This document shows positions 12,601 through 23,767 of a stretch of DNA of 64,000 nt, in pieces. A model generated the notes under the pieces. It searched no databases and had not been told where the DNA came from. It saw only the letters and a list, made by a program, of their open reading frames with translations. Location of the stretch: contig JAYKKT010000090.1 of NCBI GenBank assembly GCA_036023115.1, positions 31,289,001 to 31,353,000 of the forward strand. The letters are read 5' to 3'. The stretch comes from Brasenia schreberi (Eukaryota > Streptophyta > Magnoliopsida > Nymphaeales > Cabombaceae). The first letter of the stretch is position 1. Every line of letters starts with the position of its first letter. A program made the position numbers and the translations under genes.

Positions 12601-15600
12601 ACAACAAAACTTTCCCCAAGAATTCCCCCTATGACATCAAAAAACGGAACAACATATTATAAGAGGAACAAGAGGACAAAGCAACATAATTATATTGGTC
12701 AAAGCTGTTGGTTAAACAAACCAGTAACAGGTCATACCAATTCTAACCAGGGAATCAATTCCATCAGCTGCTAGTCCCTTACCGAAGCAGTGGATCAGAG
12801 GTAAGATTGTCTAATTGAGAAAAGCACCAAACGAATTAGCAATACAAAATCAAAGGTGTAAGGTTTCTCTTATTTCAATGTTATGTGTATGAAACAGAGA
12901 ATTTGTTAAAGGAAGAGGAATTTTTTCTTTTTAGTACACTTACCTGATGTAGTGTAATAGGAACCCCAAGTTCCTCACAGGATGCAATCAACAAAACTGA
13001 AGCAGCAGATGCAGAATTCTTATGAGGTACCATGTACAAATTGGAGATAATTAGTGGATGAATTTTCTGCAGATATGTTTGTTTGCCCAATATCTTCCAC
13101 ACTTCTCGCATAAAAGAGTTTTGGAGAAGCAAAACTTTCAGGTGAGAGTACTCTGATGACTGAAACAAAAGATATGCGATCAGGTTCACCAGAAGCAAGA
13201 GATTTACAAGTTCTAAGGACAAAAACCAAAACTAATCTGACAAAGGAACTCTGACATATGACGAGTGATATTTGAATCAACATCAAGTCAAACCTGTAAT
13301 ATCTTTTGCATTGTAGGAATTATGGAGACCAAAACTGCCTGAGGCTTGAGGCACTTCAAAAATTCTTTCAGTAAAAATAAAGCTGACTCAGCTTCAAAAT
13401 CAGAAAATGATGTAATGATAAGTGGTACGCAATATGATGCACATATTTCTGCAGCAAATGAGCCCATTAGTTTCAAGGCCCCTTTTCCAGCCAACTTTGC
13501 TGCGAACTGAAGACGAGATCCCCTACTTGTAAGAAGATGAAGAGGGGCAAGAAACAGATAAGCAGACCTGATCGATTGAGGAAAATATGGTGACTCCAAC
13601 AAACAATATGCTGAAGGCCTCCTGTTGCAGAAAACTAAGATGCGGTAAATGGGAAACAGAATTCAAGTAATGAAGAGAAGTAAAAAGCTATACAACAACA
13701 ACAACTAAGTCTTTTCCCATACTAGATGGAGTCGGCTACATGGATTTCTTGTTTTCACATAGCCCTATCATGTGTCATGCTAGCAGTTAACTCAATATAA
13801 ACTAGATCATTCTTTGTAGTTTCTTTTCAACACTTTTATAGTCGTCTTCTTCCTCTTTTAACATTTTCATAATCTAACTTTCATATCTTCTTACGGGATC
13901 ATCCTTTGGTCATCTTCTACATATCCAAACCATCTTAAACGATTTTCCCTTATTTTATCCTTTATTGGTAATACTCCCAATTGATTTCTAATAACCTCGT
14001 TATATATAGGTCTTTCCTTAAGTGACCACTCATCTATCTCAATATCTTTATTTCTGCTATGGACATCTTTTGCACATGTTGATGATTAATTGTCCAACAC
14101 TCAGAACCATAAAACATAGCAGGTATTTAATGATATCTTCTTATCATACATAATACATGATACCCCTTTCCATTTTAACCAACCGGCAATAATTTTGTAT
14201 AACATCTCTATCAATTTTTCTATCACTTTAAAAAATTGACCCTAGGTATTTAAAACTTTCCTTACGAGGGATGCATTGTGTGTCAATCTTAATTTCTATG
14301 TCCTCTAAAGTACCCAAATGATCAAACTTACATTTCATATATTCTATCTTTGTTCTACTAAGTCAAAAGCCTATACTTTCTAACGTTTCTCTTCATAGTT
14401 CCAATTTCCTATTAACTTTTTTTTTAGACTCATCCACCAACACAATATCATATGTAAATACCATAGAAATAACATACACGAAGTATCTTGAATATGTTTT
14501 GTTAACTCATCAATGATCAATATAAATAAATATGGACTTAAAGTTGATTCCTTATGTAACCCAATATTAACTTCAAAGGAGTCTGTCATTCCTTCATGAG
14601 TCCTCACACCAGTTTTTGCACTATCGTACATGTCTCTTATAAGATTTATGTATGTGAATGGGATACCTCTCTTTTCTAAGGTTCTCCAAAGAACATCACC
14701 CTATCATAAGCCTTTTCTAGATCAATAAATATCACGTGAAGGTTTTTTTTTTGCTCTAAAATGTTCCATAAGACGTCTCAATAGGTGAATCACTTCAATA
14801 GTCGATCAGTAGGGCATAAATCTGAATTGTTTCTTTATTGTACTCGATACTTGTCTTAACCTACGTTCGATAAATTTTTCTCATAATTTCATAGTATGAC
14901 TCGTTAACTTGATACCTCGATAATTCGAATAATTCTGTATATCTCCTATATGATTTTCATACTTCTATAGGAATATTGTTTGGTCTTACATATTTACCAA
15001 CCTTCATATACTTAAGAACCTCTTTGACTTCTTTCTTTTGAATGCTAATAGAAATTATAGTTTATATACTTTTGTGATTTGGCCAACTCTCCTAAGCTAA
15101 TACTAACATATGTATTTTCATTAAAAAGCTTATAGAAATAATTTTTTCATCTATTTTTTATATCATCATTCGTCACTAGAATCTTCTCATCCTCATCTTT
15201 GATCCCTCTAACAAAAATAAGATCTTTAGTTTTCTTATCTCTAGCTAAAGTTATCCTAAAAATATTTTTCCACCTTCTTTTGAGTTAAGCTTTTTATATA
15301 AATCCTCCCAAATTTTGGCTTTTGCTTCACTAACGTCTTTTTTCGCTTATTTCTTTGCTTTCTTATAAGCCTCTAAAGTTTGACTAGTCTTCTTAGCATA
15401 ATGCAATTTGTAACATGACTTCTTTGCCTTAATTTTATCTTTCACCACTTCACTCCACCACTAAGCTTCTTTTTGTACCGGTACACCTCCCTTAGATACG
15501 CCTAAGATATCTTTTGAGTGATCCAAGAATAATTTGGTATGTGCTTCTTACATGTCTCAAAACTTTGTAATGGCATCCAACATCTCTTTAAGAAAATATA

Positions 15601-18600
15601 TGCAGAGTTGTATAAACATCATGAAGCTTAAGCACCTTTTCCTTTTTCTTTTACTTTGGAAAGGACCTGTCAAATGAGTCTTGAAAAAAGCCAAAACTAC
15701 TCAACAACTCTGTTAATAATTAAAATACAGGCCTTGAGTAGCATATCCTGGTACATGAATCTGATTTTGTAGGTGAGGACAGGTCTTGGGATAACCTACT
15801 AGATTGGGCCTAAGGGTGTGGTTGGTGATTGGTTAAGTTTGGTCAGGTTATAACAATGGGGGTCTGGTTACTACCGGTTAAAGGAGGCTAGGTTGTAAGT
15901 AAATTCAGATATCTGCTAGGGTTAGGTGTCGACTGGTAGATAGGTGATCCATGTGGTTTGATTAGAGTATGGTTGGATGGGCACCGTTGGGTTTTAAGAG
16001 AGTTGATAATATTGAGAATCGCACGATTAGACAAAGAAGAATAACATGGGAGAACAATCGAGAACGGAGGGTTGGCCTTCCATTGGAGGGTCACCCTCCT
16101 TTCTCTCTCTCTTTTATTCCAAAGCACCCTAAAGCCTATTAGGCTGGATTAAGTCCTTATATAATGGGCTTTATATCTTAAAAGACAAGATTGCCCTTAA
16201 TAAAGAAAAATAACTTCAGTTGTGTCTTCCATGTGCTTAAGTCACTCGACACTTCCTAGCTAACGTTGTCTTCAACACCCTCCCTCAAGTTGGGAGTGGG
16301 ATGCGTGTAACTCCCAACTTGTCAAAAAATTATTAATAAACCCATAAGTAGCTTGATCTATCTTATGAGTGTTCATGCTCCAACTCTCGTTATGTAAAAG
16401 AAATCTAGTTACTTCTAGCAATTGATCATGCTCCACCACACTCATGACGGAAACAACTTGATCATCTGAGCGTACGTACTCCAACTCTCATTGTGTAAAA
16501 GAAATCGAGTTACTTTCCGCAATCAATCATGCTTTACCACACTCATAATGACACTCTTTGCGGCTGTTGGTTTCTTCTCTTCACAATGTGACTGGACGGT
16601 AACACTACTATCCCCTTCTCGCAACACTGCCAATGTAATGTTCTCTGCGCACTTTCATCGGTCTTCCTAGCTATACACATTTTCAACAGCCTTACTGGTT
16701 GTACACACTTTCATCAACCTTTCTCCCTATACACATTTTTAGCAGCCTTACTGGATGTAAACATTAAACAGCCTTCTTAGTTGCATACTTTTAACAGCCA
16801 GGTCCATGCAACCTCTACTGCGAACCTCTCCTAACAACAATGGTCTCTCCACACTTGAGGGACTTCTCAGTTGCATGGGGACGTTCTTCGTTCACAACAA
16901 ATTCGCTGCAGAACGTTTGCAACTAGTTGGAAAAGTTTTGGCATAACAATCCACTATTGCCACTAGTTTTCCACTGACACCACAAATTCTCCGTGCAATA
17001 GAAGCACTCCCCATGGCTCTACTTGAGCCAACCAATGACTCCACAAAGCACCAAGGCTATCCCATTGTTCCAGATGACACAAACTAACTAGGTTGCACCA
17101 ACTTAAAATGACTATACACAAAATTTACAAAAAAAATCTGCACTCACACTACAGACACCCGAATTTTGGGAACTCTTGTAGACAAGCAGGCAACATTTTT
17201 GCTTATCCGAAGACACAATGAACATCGTCAATATATTAGGTAACAACCCACAAAATTTCATACGAATATGATCACCCTAGCCCATTCAAACTAACTATCT
17301 ACAGTACACTCAGTCACCCACAGCAATGTTTAGACTGTACCCTTGCAGTTCGCATAACATCCCCTTTAAATGTTGAGAGGCAGCTAGCAGCTCCCTCCTA
17401 AAGTTGTGGGGATCATACTCATCTTGATCTCCTTCATTTTCGGATCAGCTACCTTTCCATGTCGAGGATTTCGAAAAACATGCATATTTATACCTTTTTT
17501 AAGTCTCTTTTTTTGGTTAGTTTTTTCACGGAATCACGAAAAAGGATCCGCCGCAACCCTATCCTTCTGTTCCCAGCTTCCACCCAGAACAGGCTTTCCA
17601 CTTCGTGGTGGTGACAGCCCTCAACTCAGACTGAGTGGCGAGATCCACCAATGGCCGGAAATCTTGCGGCATTTTCTGAAAATCCGACGATTGTAATATT
17701 TTATGTAGATCGAATCTTATGGCTTTTCACACCAATTTTTCACAGGATTTTGATGGAAAATCCTTCCTCTAGAACACAAGTTCAAGTCGATCCCAAATCA
17801 AATCGACACACAAATGTGATCAAATTCACGAAATACAGAAAGTGCAGAAAATTATCAACAACCTGCGAGATACTTCGCCAGGTGGTTTTGCGAGCGGCCC
17901 CTATCAAACAACCGAATCTCACCGCTAAACTTCATCTAGACATTCTCCCAGTACCTGTCTACCTTAAGACCAAATTTGAGACCAATGTGACAGTGTTTGC
18001 CCATCAAATTGGAGCCTGCAAAACACCAAAAATTCAGCCTGTGCTGAAACCATGTTTTCTCCATCAACTTTATTTTCGCTGCCTCACCACCGCTTAAACC
18101 ACCATGAAATCCACTAAGAACGTTGGGCATCGACTCCCACGACCCTTGGCCACTACGCAACATGATGGTGCCTTCAATTAGGACGGACAAAATGGATTTT
18201 TACCTGCAATTGCAGAAACTGCTTGATTTTCTACAAACTTAAGCATTTTTTTCTGCCGGAACCACCACCTGAAACCATCTGTTTTGATAGTTAATGGCTT
18301 TGATACCATGTTGAGAATCACACGATTAGACAAAAGAGAACATCAGGGGAGAACAATGGACAACGAAGGGCTGACCCTCCATTGGAGGGCTGACCCTCCA
18401 TTGGAGGGCTGCCCTCCTTTTCTCTCTCTTTTATTCCCTAACACCCTAAACCTATTACACTGGATTAAGTCATTATATAATGGACTTTCCATCTTAAAAG
18501 ATAAGATTTCCCTTAATAAAGAAAAATAACTTTGGTTGTGTTCTTCATGAACTTAAGTCACCCGGCACCTCCTAGCTAATGTTGTCTTCGACAGATAAAA

Positions 18601-21600
18601 GGGCAGCAAGTAAAATAAATGTACAGATTTACAAGATCTACACATAAAATTTTGTACTTAAAATAATCAACAATATAACAGGTATGATGTCAACCTTAGG
18701 ATGCAAAGATGAGTATCCGGATTCAAATACAATAGCGATGCAAGGTTAAATCAGATGCAAGAGATCAAATCTTGTGCCTGCATGAATTAGATTACATGCT
18801 CTAATGAAAGGAAGTGAACAAAGCACAGAACATTGGGAATGCAACCCAAGTGCAGAATGAATATAATGATGGGCAACAAACCTAAATGTTTGGATGTAAT
18901 TGATTCCTTGCTACGTCTGAACAAATTATTCCATGACTTTGGTTAAAGGAAGATGATTAATTGGTTATCATAGATATAATGGGAAGACACATGTTTCTCT
19001 AATAAACTCAGCAGAATTTGGTTCAACAGAGTCTACAGTTGCAAACTAACATTACTTGACAAAATGCCATCTATGTTCAACATCAGATATCAAATCCAAC
19101 TCATTTGTCAATTACGAATTACATGGACTGAACAAGCTTTTATCCAACTCTAAATACATTTGCTTCTTACATCAGTATAAAAGCGACTTGGCAATGAAAC
19201 TGCAGAAATGAACCATATTGAACATGGAAGCAAATGCCAGCCAACTTATTCATCCATCACGGCTATAACTAATTTGAACCTCAAATTAGATTTGCAGAAT
19301 TAGATCCACTAAACTGTCCCAACTGAAACCGACCCAAATTCATTACTTACAAATGAGCACAGTAACAGACTTCAAATAAATCATCACCCTGACATAATAA
19401 TGCAATTCTTATTATTATTATTTTATGTACCTCACTACTTGTTTCTGTTATCATCTATAAACAATAAAATCAGCACCTCTAGGCAGAAATTTTCAATCTG
19501 AATATTGGAATGATAAACAAACATGTAATACCTTTTCCAGTCCCTTTGGATGCATTCTTCAACAACTAACGCAACACAAGGTGGAAGCTTTCGAAATATT
19601 GCAGGTAAAATGCCATGTTTATTGTATGCAGTCAATGTGGTTGGATCAAAAAGTGGCCTCCTCAAATAAAGTTCAGCTAGTATGCATCCAACAGAAAAAA
19701 TGTCATGTGCAGCATCTTCTGACTGGAACCTGGCACAAGATGGTGTCTTCTTCCATAGTAAGAATTCTTGAAATCCCAAGTCACCACCGTCATTGCCAGT
19801 ATCAAAATACTCAAGGAAGGCATCTAAATCTATATCACTACGTTGTGCATCAACCCATTTTGTGGATGACTCCATACTTGTCTTCTGTCCAGGACAATCT
19901 TGACTAGAATTATAACATGGACTTAAATGCTCATGGTATTCGCAAAAAGATGTTGCGCCTTCTAATTCTTCCAAGTAGTTACCTGCTTCACAAATATTTA
20001 CACCTGCTACTTCTGTAGTATTGCAAACATCCTTGGAAACCATTTTAGAAGCAAAGTCACAGCAATTTACCTGAACCGGACTCCTGAATTCTGATTCCAG
20101 CTTCAAAACACTAGGTTTTCTAGTAGAACACCTCTGGCGCTTTGGATGTGGCTGGGTGAAGAGTTGACAGCGCCCAGTCGCCCTTGGTTTTGTAGGTTCA
20201 GAAGGTGACAAAGTGACATTCTTAGCCAAAACAGCCGCCTCACCTGAGAGCTTGTACCCAAATGTTATATCAAACCAATGATGAATCTCTTGTGATACAC
20301 GCTCACTTTCCAAAGCAGCACGATGCAATGATATGAACTCTTCAGGACTACCTGTCCAAGCTGGTACTGCAAGATTGCTCATTCCATCATGCAAAGAATA
20401 GAAAATTCTAGGGTCACTGTAGAATTCAGGAATACATTCATCAGGAGTCCACTGATATAGCCTTTGCATATTAGATGGATACTCATTGGGCTCGTACACA
20501 GAGCGAACAGCAGAACGTAATATGTTCAGTGGTAAACGCCTGGCTTTGTAGCTGCAGACAGCCAACTCTGAAAGGCATTCATCTGATACATGGTGCGGAA
20601 TTTCAGAAGTTGAATAGGTAAAATCCAACTGTTCATCTCCCTTTGCCAAGCGCCATTTGCTCTTCCTAAGGTCCCTCCATCCAGCGTCAGAATTTTCTTC
20701 AGGTTTTACAGTAAAATCTATCACCCAGGGCATAACAGTATGAAAAGGGGGATCGCCCCATCTTCTCCCAGCTAACCGGTTTAAGACAAGGAGGTACTCG
20801 TAGTTGCTCAGCTCCCCTCTCCACCACTTCTTAAAATCACTTTGCCAATTACTAGAGTTTGATAGCCTGAAATCAGCATAAAGACCTGAGCAAGGACAAT
20901 TGTTTGTGCATAAACGATCCCTAGGTTGAGCAACAACAGTATTGGCTTCATTGGACAAGTTAAATCTTGTTCGGAAGTGATATTTCTCCAAACCACTGAG
21001 CCAACACCAACATGAATCAGTCAGCTTTATACTGGACGGACATAAATCTCCATGAGTGACCCCTAAACTATGGATGTAAGCCACGGCAGAAAGCAACTGG
21101 TACATAAAAAATCGGACATGCCAATCAGAAGTTAATGCTTCAGGACTATAATGTAGAACACTTTCCAAAGTGTACGGAGCCTTTGGAAGCAACAAATTGA
21201 TATATCCAGGCATTTGTAACATACCTATGATTGGAATGATATTTGGATGCCGCAAACTTCTTGAAGCAACTTTTCCATGGTTGCTTACTCCAAGTAAGGA
21301 GAGAAAATTTATCCCTCTTTCTTTGTCTGATCTGCCTTCCAGAAAGAACATAAGGGATGAGATGACATCCTGTTCAAAGAAACCTGACAGGTATCTGAAG
21401 AGGAGTTCCTCTATAACGCTATAAGTACCAGAACTGATGTAGGAAATTGGTGCTAGCGCCGATAAGGTCGTATGACAAAGACCTCTATGAACACCACAAG
21501 CACTAGGATCATCCTTTGGCATAGCAGATGGCTTATCCTCTTCATTGAGGACTCCATTAAACTGGAACTGATTTTGGTAGATTCCCAAAAAAGTTGTGTC

Positions 21601-23492
21601 ATCCTTTTCAAGTCTACTCTCCTTGATATCATTGTCCGAAATCTTCCTATCACTGTAACCAACAAAGAAAAGCCCATATCTTTTATATGCATGTAAGTAA
21701 GATATCCAGTAGATGATGAAGCTATACACTCAATAATCTATAACTTGATTCAAACATAAGAAAATATACCAGTGAAATTTTTCTTACATGTAACTTTTTA
21801 GGCACTTGTTTTCAGTGTCTTCTACAGCCACCAGTTCAAACTGAACTGAATCCTCCTTACTGTATCAAGTAATCAAATATTATAATAAGAAGTTCAAAGA
21901 GGTTAGTTTAATAAGACAATCTCAAATCGAAGATATGATAATTACCATGGCAATTCACCAGCCCTCTTAGTCAATTCAATCTGGATTGAGGAATAGAATG
22001 CCGTCAGAATAAAAAAATTGATTTGTTGCTTCGCTTTACTACAAATATTTCAAGCACTAAAAGGACAAAATACGAAAAAAAATGAAAATTGCAAGAAAGA
22101 CTAAATATAAAAAAATGCTTTGTTATATGTAAGATGGATCAAGCTTTAGCTTCCTCAAATAAAACAGAAGCATTTAGTATAAGGCCAGTATAAGGAAAAA
22201 GTTTGTGCTAATTGAAACATTTAGTATCACTTGGACACCACCCAATCAGTCTATCGATTGACGAAGGATGATAAAATGAGAAACAAATACTAAAGCATGT
22301 AATGTATCGCTTGCTGATGAGGATTAACTCATGAACGGTATGAGCTTGAAAATAGATCAGACAGCAATATCGAGGTAATGATTAGCAGTACACAAGGACA
22401 AAATCTTCTATCGCGAAAGTGTAAATAGGATTAAGTTGTCAACGAACAATGTGCTTCTAGGTAAGTACATTCCCTACGTATTGTCCATTACACTCGAATG
22501 AGACACCAATGATGTTGTCACTAACAATTGTAAGCCTCTTGACTTGTATAATTTTCAAAAATCAACGAATAGACTAAATGATGTAGGGATTAGCAGACCC
22601 GATGATATACATCAAGTAATAGCTAAATGCAACGTCATGTCAAGCTATCAGCTAGTACTCTGAGTTATAGGAGAATGCAACTATGCCACATTAACCTCCC
22701 ACTGCCACCTAGTTCCATCATATATGTTCAAGAAACATGTCCACAAGTTGCGTTTTAAGATCTCAAAATGAATTAAAAAGTGATCCCCCGCAACGGTCTT
22801 TTTCAGTTGTGCCAGAACTAATTCAACCGCAACACCTGAGTTCAGGAATCCTATAAACTCAAGGTATAACCAGAAACAACTAGTTAAAAAGGAGTGCCAC
22901 CCAATGATTTAAGCTACAAAAAGGAAATCCACGTGAATAACAGCTTCTTATGCATCTCTTACTTTACGTATCAATACCATGCAGCCTGTTTCCACAATCG
23001 GGTGTCCTATGTGCTTCGAGATTTGAATAATTTGAAGCCAAAAAGTGAACACCAAGTCTAACAAAGAAACATTCAGTACATTGCTCGAATCATCTTGGTC
23101 CTACTACCCTTAGCCACGATAAGCGGGATGGAAAAATCAATTCACCTCGTTGTCTAGTGATAACTTCGGAACTCAATCACGCCAAACAATAAGCTAACAA
23201 CGAAGAGTGCCTTCCGCTACAAATGAAGGAGACTAGTCTCAGCCAAACATCATCGATTTGACAAGTCTCCATTCGTGAAAACCAATTCGAGAGGGTACCA
23301 AATTAAAGCGAAATGGATGATGGGTACCTTGCAGACGGCCGTAGAACCGAATGGGAGGGCGGAATCCGAGACGCCATAGCAGAAGAGCAATCTGTCTGAC
23401 AGATCGGTCTCGATCCGCCTCTGCAAGCATTCGAAACACGTGTTGTGCTCCCATTTCACACCGCTAATTGCGGTTTCACTCTTCATTCGCAT
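697..23492 (-). CDS. GFS12: GFS12-like protein: pseudokinase, BEACH domain, helical repeats and WD40 repeats (17 exons)
   Basis: Predicted exons in transcript order: 23328-23492, 21946-21980, 21788-21859, 19532-21652, 13294-13621, 12944-13159, 12738-12810, 12423-12628, 12264-12326, 11971-12146, 11756-11867, 11141-11659, 2548-2858, 2173-2416, 2007-2080, 997-1126, 697-846. All junctions are GT/AG, phases match, and the total is 4,995 nt (1,664 residues plus stop), close to the roughly 1,640 I recall for Arabidopsis GFS12. Residues 155-310 look like a kinase N-part with HGDLCPSS in place of the catalytic HRD motif and no DFG. Residues 355-570 are a BEACH domain (WWRGELSNYEYLLVLNRLAG, then PPFHTVMPWV). 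Residues 729-810 resume a kinase C-lobe (DIFSVGCILAEL, then RRPSAYCLLESPYF). A helical-repeat region (about 815-1190) and C-terminal WD40 repeats (DECTVFSGG, ASCDGTIHVWN, SSSLDKTMRVWDLR) follow; it ends KICC. The family acts in vacuolar protein sorting and endomembrane traffic. The start ATG at 23492 is the most upstream in-frame one; another lies two codons on. Confidence 0.93.
1127..2006 (-). other. GFS12: GFS12 intron 15, with TG-rich low-complexity DNA
   Basis: This 880-bp interval lies between the exons at 2007-2080 and 997-1126. It holds a TG-rich stretch near 1935-1990 and no coding signal. Confidence 0.7.
3293..3602 (-). repeat. 3' LTR of the outer copia element
   Basis: This 310-bp long terminal repeat has TG...CA ends and matches 9959-10268. 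It is the 3' LTR because the polypurine tract lies at its inner edge on the minus strand. Confidence 0.93.
3604..5650 (-). pseudogene. Degenerate copia pol (end of integrase, reverse transcriptase, RNase H)
   Basis: Reading from 5650 downward, the translation shows a copia integrase tail (KLDGRAINFIFLGY) and then reverse transcriptase (YKWVYTIKYRSDG, DYTETFSPVVKV, WPVDVKNAFL). The catalytic block, normally YVDD, is altered to VHGDEIV. RT continues with KVLGKLHYFLGIKI and LVGKLIYLTITRPDINFAVS, and RNase H decay ends near EDQLAYILIKS. In-frame stops and frameshifts occur, for example near 4548 and 5040. It belongs to the outer element and cannot make enzyme. Confidence 0.9.
7016..8109. mobile_element. 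Non-autonomous hAT-type element, copy 1 (1,094 bp)
   Basis: Ends are CAGTGTT and AACACTG, fitting the hAT terminal rule, and an exact 8-bp target duplication GTTCGAGG lies at 7008-7015 and 8110-8117. Sub-terminal DNA is packed with GTATCG/CGATAC motifs on both sides. It is homologous along its length to 49056-50144. No transposase ORF remains, only a short coding relic (see copy 2). Confidence 0.93.
8129..8160 (-). mobile_element. 32-bp LINE 3'-end insertion
   Basis: The insert contains AACAACAACTAAGCC, the reverse complement of the LINE 3' end seen at 13690. It is flanked by a 16-bp direct duplication CGAGGTTTCTTTTTAT (8113-8128 and 8161-8176). This is an extremely 5'-truncated retroposition event inside the nested copia. 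Confidence 0.85.
8955..9416 (+). repeat. 3' LTR of the nested copia, with an internal 120-bp tandem duplication
   Basis: It starts TGTTAGCAAATATAAC directly after the polypurine tract and ends GCTGTTACA. Two copies of a unit starting TGGTTGTGACCAACCCCCTT (9061 and 9181) each carry a TATAAATA box (9106 and 9244). There is no left partner LTR to compare. Confidence 0.75.
9417..9731 (-). pseudogene. Copia gag N-terminal fragment of the outer element
   Basis: An ATG at 9731 (minus) opens a run MSDKEKMVDNGENTSSDKGK, followed by a copia gag motif NYLQWARYIELVV and WEYLVGD. It is cut at 9417, where the LTR of the second copia begins, and the rest of gag is absent. Confidence 0.8.
9959..10268 (-). 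repeat. 5' LTR of the outer copia element
   Basis: This 310-bp long terminal repeat is paired with 3293-3602. The primer-binding-like site abuts its inner edge at about 9947-9958. Confidence 0.93.
10269..11140 (-). other. GFS12: Remainder of GFS12 intron 12
   Basis: This is intron sequence between the copia element and exon 12. A plus-strand ORF at 10610-10816 has no recognisable features and I treat it as chance. Confidence 0.6.
13690..15595 (-). mobile_element. Degenerate 5'-truncated LINE in GFS12 intron 4
   Basis: The 3' end on the minus strand is the plant LINE type with TTGTTGTTGTTGTA at 13693-13707. Reverse-transcriptase remnants are visible at 14380-14631 (STLSPYLFILIIDELTKHIQ), matching the LINE RT block that precedes the catalytic ADD. 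Further upstream is a lysine-rich relic with many stops. I found no target duplication; the right edge is approximate. Confidence 0.8.
16010..18593 (-). mobile_element. Non-autonomous or deleted LTR retrotransposon in GFS12 intron 4
   Basis: LTRs lie at 16010-16277 (268 bp) and 18309-18593 (285 bp), flanked by the 5-bp duplication GATAA (16005-16009 and 18594-18598). Next to the right LTR the minus strand reads TGGTATCAAAGCC, an initiator-Met primer-binding site; next to the left LTR is a purine tract TTGAGGGAGGG. This fixes minus orientation. The 2-kb interior has no recognisable gag or pol. The first LTR dinucleotide at 16010 is TA instead of TG, and the right LTR carries an extra copy of an 18-19 bp piece near 18370-18405. 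Confidence 0.88.
18599..19531 (-). other. GFS12: Rest of GFS12 intron 4
   Basis: Plain AT-rich intron sequence between the LTR element and the end of exon 4. I see no coding or repeat signal. Confidence 0.6.
21981..23327 (-). other. GFS12: GFS12 intron 1
   Basis: A 1.35-kb first intron between exon 1 (23328-23492) and the 35-nt exon 2. No repeat or coding feature was recognised. Confidence 0.7.
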
Positions 23493-23730
23493 ACTCCCTT
23501 CGAGTCGAAATCCAATTTCTCCCCAAAAGAGGTCGTTAGTTTCCCTCCGCTTTGCTGCGCTTTCCCCCTATCCACGAAACTTCAGTTTGTCGTGAAGCCC
23601 AAGCAGGGAAAGCAGGTAAGGACAATGCGGAACCCAGTCGTCAAATAGTGCGAGCACAACTTAACTGAACGAAAGTTGAACCCATATATATAAATATATA
23701 TATATATAAGAGAGAGAGATGTGTGTATAC

Positions 23731-23767
<37 letters not shown>

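Noticed and set aside
16005..18598. Plus-strand ORFs 17406-17696 and 17651-18097 as genes
   Set aside because: They lie inside a minus-oriented LTR element, have no start context or domain, and resemble random open frames.
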